Assembly (NCBI RefSeq): GCF_000264905.1
Contig: NW_006763146.1
Coordinates: 563,587-627,586, forward strand
Reading direction: 5' to 3'
Length of the DNA: 64,000 nt
DNA from: Stereum hirsutum FP-91666 SS1
Taxonomy: Eukaryota; Basidiomycota; Agaricomycetes; Russulales; Stereaceae
The notes beneath the pieces are model-generated. The model had not been told where the DNA came from. It ran no database searches and was given only the letters and a program-made list of their open reading frames with translations. How positions within the stretch are numbered: position 1 is the stretch's first letter; each line of letters starts with the position of its first letter. A program made the translations under genes and the position numbers. Positions 57,007 through 64,000 of the stretch are shown here, piece by piece.

Positions 57007-60000
57007 CTAACTCTCTCGCCACCTGAAGATCGATGACCTGACCCCATTTACGAACTCCTCTCCTTCAATGAGAGCCCGCTCCTGATCTTCCACCTCCTCA
57101 TATCCAGGAGGGAGCATCTGTTCCTGTGGATTCCAGTTGAATGATTTCCCCGTGCAGCCGCCGCGGAAGTGCACAAAGTTCAGGAACGCGCGCCATAGTA
57201 AGTCCATGCCTAGTACGCATGGGTCGCCGATCACGACGAGGAGGGCCTTTGGGCGTGTAAGAGCAACTGAGAGTAGTTTAGGTGTTAGTATCACGTGTGG
57301 AAAGGAACAGAGGGCACCGCATACCGTTGAGTCGACGACGATCTACCAGGAATCCCATCGAGGCCTGTTGGCTCGTGGCCATGTTGCTTCTGACAGTGGA
57401 GAAGATGATAATGCGGCGCTCCTAAGTGCAAGAGGAAGGTGAGACTTTGGGAGCCATGAAGAGCGAACATTGACTTGCCTGTCCTTGGAATTGTTCCACC
57501 GATCCTACCATCACTGCCTCCAAGCCGAAGCCAGCACTGAAGAGGAGCGTTTTGATTCTCTTCACCTGCGCCCGATAAGGTGTAATAACGCCAATCTCAG
57601 CGGGTTCTGTATTCAAACCAAGTCAGCTCCAAGTATGATACTCGGTAGAAAAAGAAGCAACTTACCGACATGTCTCAGAGGATCGTTCACGAGTCGAATA
57701 CAGTACGCCTTGACTAAAGAAGCTTCCCCGACATTGAAGTACGACTGCGAACGACCTGACCGTTGGTTTTGTCCATATATACCATGAAAAACGACTGGGA
57801 ATTGTGGATTCTGGAGGACTGGTGAGCCGAACAGGCTATTCGTCACCTCCTGGCGAGCAGTCGCTCTCAGTTCGTCTTCGTAGTAGTATCGATTAGAGAA
57901 CGCGATGATAGACCCATGCGATCGGCGGTTCTGAATCAACTTGACGATGCTAACCACACCCCAGATTAACGACAGGACGCAAACATATTATAATACGACA
58001 GATGAACTCACGTTCTACCGCGATTCTCTCCAAGATTATATACCTCGTCGATCGCCTGTAGACGCGCGAGGTAGCTGAGCTTCAAACCAAGCCTTGCGGC
58101 AGTATGACACTTGATGATCGGCCCCAGCTGGTTGGTATCTCCCGCCAAAACCACCCTCGTCTCCGGCCCAACCGCACCCAAAATCGGGATCATCGCCAAC
58201 GGCTCCTCAGCCTGTCCCGCCTCGTCAATAAAGACATGGCTGAAATGGCCCCGAGTGAGGTTGAGGCTCGACACGACGCCGGCCGAACTGCAAGTTGATA
58301 CTACCACCCGGAACTTCTTGAGTTCTTCTCGGGAGAGAAAGGCAAAGACGTCGTGGTCGTTGATGTTGCAGTACGGCAGCAGCGCTCCTGGGCACTCGTT
58401 TAATGGTCTCGATATGGCGTTGAGACGGAACATCTCGTCTTCGGAAAGGTGGGAGGATAAGCGTATGGCGAGGAGATCTGCGGCGGTATTGCTGGGTGCG
58501 CACGCCAACACTTTCCACTCGGGATTGTATTTGAGTACCTGTAGGATGGCTTCGACAGCCGTTACGGTCTTTCCTGTTCCGGGGCTAGCATAGGACGGTT
58601 TAGTAGTGATATAGTTAGAATAAGAATATTCGCAATGGCGACACTCACGGGCCAAATATGATGAAAGGAGCACTCTCGCGAGGCTGGTGAACTATAGACT
58701 CGACTGCCTGGCGTTGTTGTGGATCGTCTAGAATTCTAGGATTATAGGGCTCGAATTCGAAATCGGTAGGGACCACAGGAAGTCGAGCGTCCTCGCGTGA
58801 AGGGAACAACAGGCGTGTGCACTCCGGCTTGTACGGACTGGACACAGCAGAATGCATACGACGGAGTGTCATCCGGTTCAGCTTGAACCTAACGTTGAAC
58901 GTATTATTGTGGTAGACGTTGAATTCTTCGGGCATCCGGATCGTTACCATGAGCTCCGTAAAATGACCTCGAAATCTGCTTTCCAATTTGTGGATACACC
59001 CTTCGTATTGTAAGTCGGACGCGATGTCGTCTAAGAGCACGTAGTCTCCGATCTTAACTTCAGGTAATTCGTTTTCCCTCTCATCCGTCAGACGGATTCT
59101 GTGTGTGGTCAGAGTCATGAAGGTAAGCGTCATCAAATCACAGTATCATGATGTAGATTTGACGAACTTATATCTAGGAAAATCCGATTCGACGCTGACT
59201 TCGGGAATTCTGGTTCGACTGAGCTCGTGCCTTGCAATTGGTCGACGTCAATACACACACAGATTTACTGAACATATGGAACGCACGTACTGTTGTGCGC
59301 CTTCTTCGATGTAGAGCAAGGAATGAAAGAAGTTCTCGTATGATTGAAGATTGAATGATCGCGGAACCAAGTTCCTCGCTATTCTCTCTGCGGCGTGCTC
59401 GTAATGCTCGGCTGGGATCGCATCAACAACGTCCTGTGGAAGCGGGAATTGTTCGAGATATGACTCCCAGCGATTACGCGTCCAGGTCGGCGGCGTCAAA
59501 GGTATGAATACCCGCGGGGGCTCAGGAGGAGGACGATGGGGAGGAATGTGAGGATATCGAGGTCGCAAATTCTCGTGGTCGTCTGCAGAACCAGCGATGC
59601 CCCGTAGAGCTCTGGAGATGATGATGTCTGATTGCGTATGATGGTCCAGAAAGACGAAGTTGAGAGTATCTTCGAAACGACTTTCATACTGCGGCTGAAA
59701 CGAGGCTCGTACTGTTACGACACGGTCGATAGGTACGGGTGGACGGCCTTCAATAATCGCAGTGAAGCTATTGAGAGGACACGTGGAACGAGGCTCGTTA
59801 GAACATATGTAACACGTGAGACACTCAAAAGCGTACCCCTGCGTGATTGTAGCGGCCGGGTTTTGATCATCGACCGGGACAACCTCTACACGCCTCAAAG
59901 AAAACGACGCCTGCGGCCTTCTCTTCGTCACCGAGAAATTGAGCGTTACGGTCGGGAATTCCTCCGTCACCGTATCCCGTTCAACCGTTCCAAAATCCCT

Positions 60001-60684
60001 GCCATCGATGTGTGAGACTTGAATATCGTCCTCTACACCTCCATCTCCGTCACCCTGAGCTGTATCCAGGTCAGGACTTGCGTGACCTTCGACATTCATT
60101 CGATGGCCCTCCGACCTAAGATGCTTCACCCAGCTGTTCTTCCAAACCAACTGTCCACAATCCTCACAGATCCTCTTCCCCAGAGGCACCGGTTCGCCAT
60201 TTTGCGCAGGAGTAGCCGAAGCTGCTCGAGCGCGTGAAGTGCCAGCAGGTCCTCCCACGGGGGCAGGGGCAGGACGAGCATGCTGCCGAATGTGAGCCTC
60301 TAACTCCTCCGTCCGAACATGCAAATTGCAGATGCTGCATATCGAGATTCCAGAGACAGTGCGCTGATGAGCAGGAGGTCGGGGCGACTGGATGTTCGGA
60401 TTGGGACTCGCCCGGGTACGGTTCGGAACGGGTGGCGGCGGCGCACTCGGGGTCGATCGTGGTGGCGGCTGTGGTGGACGTGGCGGTTGTGGTGCAGTGG
60501 GAGTACGCGTGCCGTTGGAAGTGACTCGTGCTCTGTGAGTTCTACCTTGGACATGCTCTAGCATCTGAGACGCGGGAATATTCCGGTCGCATGGTCCACA
60601 ATGCTCAATATCGTGGTTCAAGGGACATCCTTGTCGAAGGCATACGCCACTGCGAAGCATTTCAGGACAAGGCTGTGGCGGCAT
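57007..60684 (-). CDS. UPF1-like SF1 RNA helicase, MOV10/SDE3/Hrr1 type, with N-terminal zinc fingers
   Basis: Start at 60684 (MPPQPCPEMLRSGVCLRQGC); a TTTTACAG acceptor directly upstream suggests a 5' UTR intron. The N-terminus has a CCCH finger (CPEMLRSGVCLRQGCPLNH) followed by three C2H2-type fingers (CGPCDRNIPASQMLEHVQGR with TH next; CSICNLHVRTEELEAHIRQH; CEDCGQLVWKNSWVKHLRSE with GH next), with Pro-rich linkers. The helicase core has motif I GPGTGKT (split by an intron), motif II DEAGQ, motif III GDTNQLGP, motif V VGSVEQFQGQE and motif VI VALTRPK. C-terminus VRSSIFRWRES. Helicases of this type act with Argonaute in RNA silencing (Neurospora SAD-3, fission yeast Hrr1, plant SDE3, animal MOV10). 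An RNAi role here is inference; the helicase class is certain. At least seven introns, no frame breaks seen. Confidence 0.88.
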
Positions 60685-61025
60685 GACTGTAAAATAAGGC
60701 CCGGGACCTGTGTTATCGAGATAGAAGGAGGTCGGTGTGAGGGTAGAGGACAGAGGAAGAGGAAAGAGGGAAACGCCCACTCAAGGTACATAGCGCCACC
60801 GAAATGCGATTAAGTATAGATATGGACTTCATATTACGCCGACCTGACAGCCTGAGAAAATGTTGGTTGACGACAACGTACGGGCCTCGTCGATGCTTGT
60901 AGGTCCCGGAGAACACCGTATGGCACGAGAATGGAACTCCTGCTATTCATTCAATGTCACCCACTCAACACTCTTGCCACCGAAAAAGCATGTCGTTCAA
61001 TTCTTGGGGCATCTTGATCAAGAGC
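60685..61025. other. Spacer, helicase promoter
   Basis: Short gap between the helicase start and the aminopeptidase stop on the same strand. It may hold an untranslated first exon of the helicase gene, since a splice acceptor lies just before its ATG. Confidence 0.4.
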
Positions 61026-64000
61026 TTACAAGGGAGAACATTCCCTTTCGAGCCACTCAAGCGTCTTCGAATCACCCTTCAACAACGGCGACACCTTCTC
61101 CCATACCTCTTTATGGTACGCATCCAACCACTCCCTCTCCTTCACCGTCAACAGCTCGGCATCGACCAGTTTCTTGTGGATAGGACACTGCTCAACACGG
61201 TCAGCCGCGGAGATTAATCGGACTTCGAACGCAGAGTGGGCTGGGAAGCACCGTGTGGGGGTAAGTCGGACGCACCATTGTGACGTGTTCGAAGCCCAGG
61301 AACCCTTTCCCTCCAAAGTTGTTCGGCGTCTTCGCCTCCCGGACGAGGACCACGTTCTCGATACGGATACCGAAGCGCCCGTCCGCGTAATACCCGGGTT
61401 CTGTAAAGCACACCCAACATCGGGTACGGCTCAGCCGGCGGAATGAGCTAGTGCAGTTATCGACTGACCGTTTGAGACCGTCATTCCGGTTTTCAGTGGT
61501 GTGTTGTTGTATGCTACATAGGCGACAGAAGTATGTTATCAGGATGGATGGCGAGGTGTAAATGGGTCAATAGTTTCATACCGATCCGAGTGCCGAGCCC
61601 TTGGGGACCTTTGTGGGAGAAAAGAGTAGAGGAATTAGCGAAGACCACAAAACAAATGATATAGGAGGAACCCGTACCTTCATGGACGTTCAAAAAATGT
61701 CCGACACCATGCCCCGTTCCATGCCTACCATTGCCATCAGTATGGATTTCCCAGACGCTCACACAGGTGTCTCACCTGTAATCGAGACCATCCTGCCATA
61801 AAGGCCTTCTAGCCCACGTATCGCTATACCGTGCGTGATTAGAAATGTCAACCCCTCACACGACCATTGAAGCTGAGCAGACATACATGATGTACCCAGA
61901 AGTCCCATTCGGGAAGATAGCAGAGTCGATGGCGATATGGCCTTGTAGCACCCTTGTGAATGCACGTTTCTCCTCTGCTGTTGGTGTACCGAAATGCTAC
62001 GGCGTGATGTAAAGTTCACCTTCATCCAAAGGTGAAGGACGTGCACTCACCCATGTGCGCGTAACGTCAGTTGTCCCATCCAGGAACTGAGCTAGAAGAG
62101 AAGACTAAGTCAGTCTTGGGTGTCTTCTGCGAGGAGGCTGGATAATGCCACACACCTCCGGAGTCGCAGAGATATATCTACGGCGATATTAGTGCCGCTA
62201 TTATCATGTTTACAGGTATAATTGCATGAGCTCACCTGATCCTTCTTCACGATCGCACTCCCGTGAGGTTCCGGCGAGTAGTGGATAATCGCTGGTAAAA
62301 ATCGACGGTCAACTTTTCACCCCGACTGACCGTGAGCAGAGGACAACTCCGTACCTCCGTTCGGCCCAGTCGACGAAATCGTAGGGAACGACAAGCCCTT
62401 GAACAGATCCAACTCCCTAAAATAGCCAAATAAATACACTTACCAACCACGTTACCACAACGGCAGCATCAAGGAGGACTTACGATCTAAACTTCTCCAA
62501 CACCCCCGCCGCATCAAACTCGTTGATCTCTCCGGCCTCTTTGCTGCTGAGCCTCTCCTCTAGCCAAGCAAAGTAACGCACGAGGGCGGCCCCGTCCCGG
62601 ATGTGCGAGTTCCGGAATCCTTCGAGTTCGGTGGGGTTTTTTATGGCTTTGAGGTCCGCGACGGGGGAGCGGGTGATTTCGATGTTGGACTGATAAAGAA
62701 AGGGAAAGAAAGCGCGTGAAGGTTTTTGAGTCTGGGGAGAAGGGTTTGGCGTAGGAAGTACTTACGGTTCCGATAGCTTCTGCGACTGCGACGCTGGCTT
62801 TGTCACCGAGCAGGATCTTCGGAGACGAGGTGGTGAACGACTGTTCAGTAGGATGAAGATATCTAAGTGCTTGTCGTTCTGGCTGGAGTAACGACAACAT
62901 CTCTCACCTTGATATCGTCGACAAGCCACTTCAAGTGCTTGAAGAAGCCGGTGTACACTTTGATCTCAGTATGCGAGCCTAGATGTTGTCGCAACTTGTC
63001 GTCCACCTGTTCCGGATTGATGAAGAGGAGCGCCTTGTCGAGAGTGACGACGGCGTATGCAAAAAATACTGTAACATCCAACGTATGAGCATAGTTGTAA
63101 GTAATAGACGACGCCGAGGATGGAACATTACCTGGATTGAAGTCGATATCCGATCCACGCATGTTGAATAACCAGGCGATTTCGTCAAGCATAGTCACCA
63201 CCATCGCATGCGCATCTTTCCTCCTCAACTCCTCACGAAGCTTGTCAAGCTTCTCCGCGTGAGACTGGCCTATGAACGGTCCAGAGTGAGTCAACAAATC
63301 TGACTTTTGTGGAGGTTACGTAAAACGTACCAGCGAACTTGATGTCCAAGGGGAATGTAGGGTTCTTCGGTCGTGGTGGACGTTCGGAGCCCCAGACCTT
63401 GTCTACGAGGTTCTCGGAGAAGATGAAGTGAGTATCCGGAAAGCTGGCCTTTTTCTCGGCTATATAAAGTTGTTAAGTACGTTGATCAGTGGCGTAATTG
63501 TGGCGATGGAAGTACTGGGGACTACCTGCGCCAATCAGCTCTGGATCGATCCCGATTTTCAGAGTTTTTGGAAGGCTCTGTCAAGAGGTGAGTTCAATAG
63601 GAAGAAAGAAGCATAGTGAGAGAGTGAAAGATGAACCTTGGCGATGAAATCTTGCCATGTTGGTACGTCTGGGCCACAATCATTCATAGGTCAGAATTCT
63701 TCCCGTACAATCATAGTGACATGCGTTTGAGACTCACCAGGCAAGCCCGACTTCATCAATGTCCAGTTACTGCGAAATTAAAGCAGCATGGCCACATACA
63801 CATCACCATCACACGGTACCCGGCAACAGAGTGAGATCCCGCCAATGCAACAATAACTCACAACAAAACAACGCACTGATCAAGCTGTTGCTCTGCCTGT
63901 AGGAAATATCTCCCATCCGTGAAGAGGAATGCTCTATCCTTCGTGATGATCGCCGTTCCTTCCAACCACAAGACGCCACCTCGTTAGCCCCTGAACGCCT
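61026..64000 (-). CDS. Xaa-Pro aminopeptidase (aminopeptidase P, M24B), N-terminus beyond window
   Basis: Cytosolic metallopeptidase that removes the first residue before proline. Stop TAA at 61026-61028. Reading from the right edge: [20 protein letters not shown] then [77 protein letters not shown], and the pita-bread domain: [32 protein letters not shown] (two metal Asp), [16 protein letters not shown] (metal His), [18 protein letters not shown] (metal Glu) and FLGFEHVTM (final metal Glu). C-terminus ECSPL. At least eleven introns. The gene is truncated by the window end, so its start lies outside. All five metal ligands and the catalytic histidines are present; likely active. Confidence 0.92.

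Overview
The window is nuclear DNA of a filamentous basidiomycete, most likely an agaricomycete (mushroom-forming fungus). The genes are cut by many short GT-AG introns of about 50-90 nt, they lie close together on both strands, and the gene types fit: a calcineurin catalytic subunit, a CYP63-like P450, a GH27 alpha-galactosidase, an F-box-like/LRR gene family and GABA/polyamine-type permease paralogues. No bacterial operon, rRNA gene, CRISPR array or complete autonomous transposon was seen.

Layout. 1.2-7.5 kb: an UNC-50/GMH1 Golgi protein (-) divergent from a long WW-domain, Arg/Ser-rich protein (+), then a tRNA-Val(UAC) with a 14-nt intron. 8.0-16.0 kb: three tandem APC-family permease genes (-), all with a 13-nt microexon at the same place. 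16.9-22.5 kb: a METTL18/HPM1-type protein histidine methyltransferase (-) divergent from calcineurin A (+). 24-29 kb: an F-box-like gene (+) facing two intact alpha/beta-hydrolase genes (-). 29.7-40 kb: a lysine-rich hypothetical protein with an apparent frameshift, a single-pass membrane protein, a membrane-anchored protein with three cupredoxin-like domains, and a small secreted protein with repeated helices and dibasic sites. 40.9-44 kb: an oxysterol-binding protein. 45-53.5 kb: a third hydrolase copy, now a pseudogene, facing a second F-box-like gene; then a P450 and a third F-box-like gene. 54-64 kb: alpha-galactosidase, a MOV10/SDE3-like RNA helicase with zinc fingers, and a Xaa-Pro aminopeptidase that runs off the window end (all -).

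Most of the window is ordinary housekeeping and accessory fungal content. The points that stand out are: (1) a 545-bp MITE-like element with 19-bp perfect terminal inverted repeats, a TA target duplication and an internal telomere-like CCCTAA tract, sitting inside the third hydrolase gene, which also has a 1-nt deletion at its nucleophile elbow; (2) an F-box-like/hydrolase convergent pair present twice in opposite orientations; (3) a triple cupredoxin-like protein whose three small exons are each exactly 99 nt with all introns in the same phase; (4) a kexin-type repeat precursor with several amphipathic repeats; (5) a 13-nt microexon kept in three permease paralogues. I found no convincing completely new multi-gene system. 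The secreted repeat protein and the F-box/hydrolase module are the best candidates for undescribed biology.
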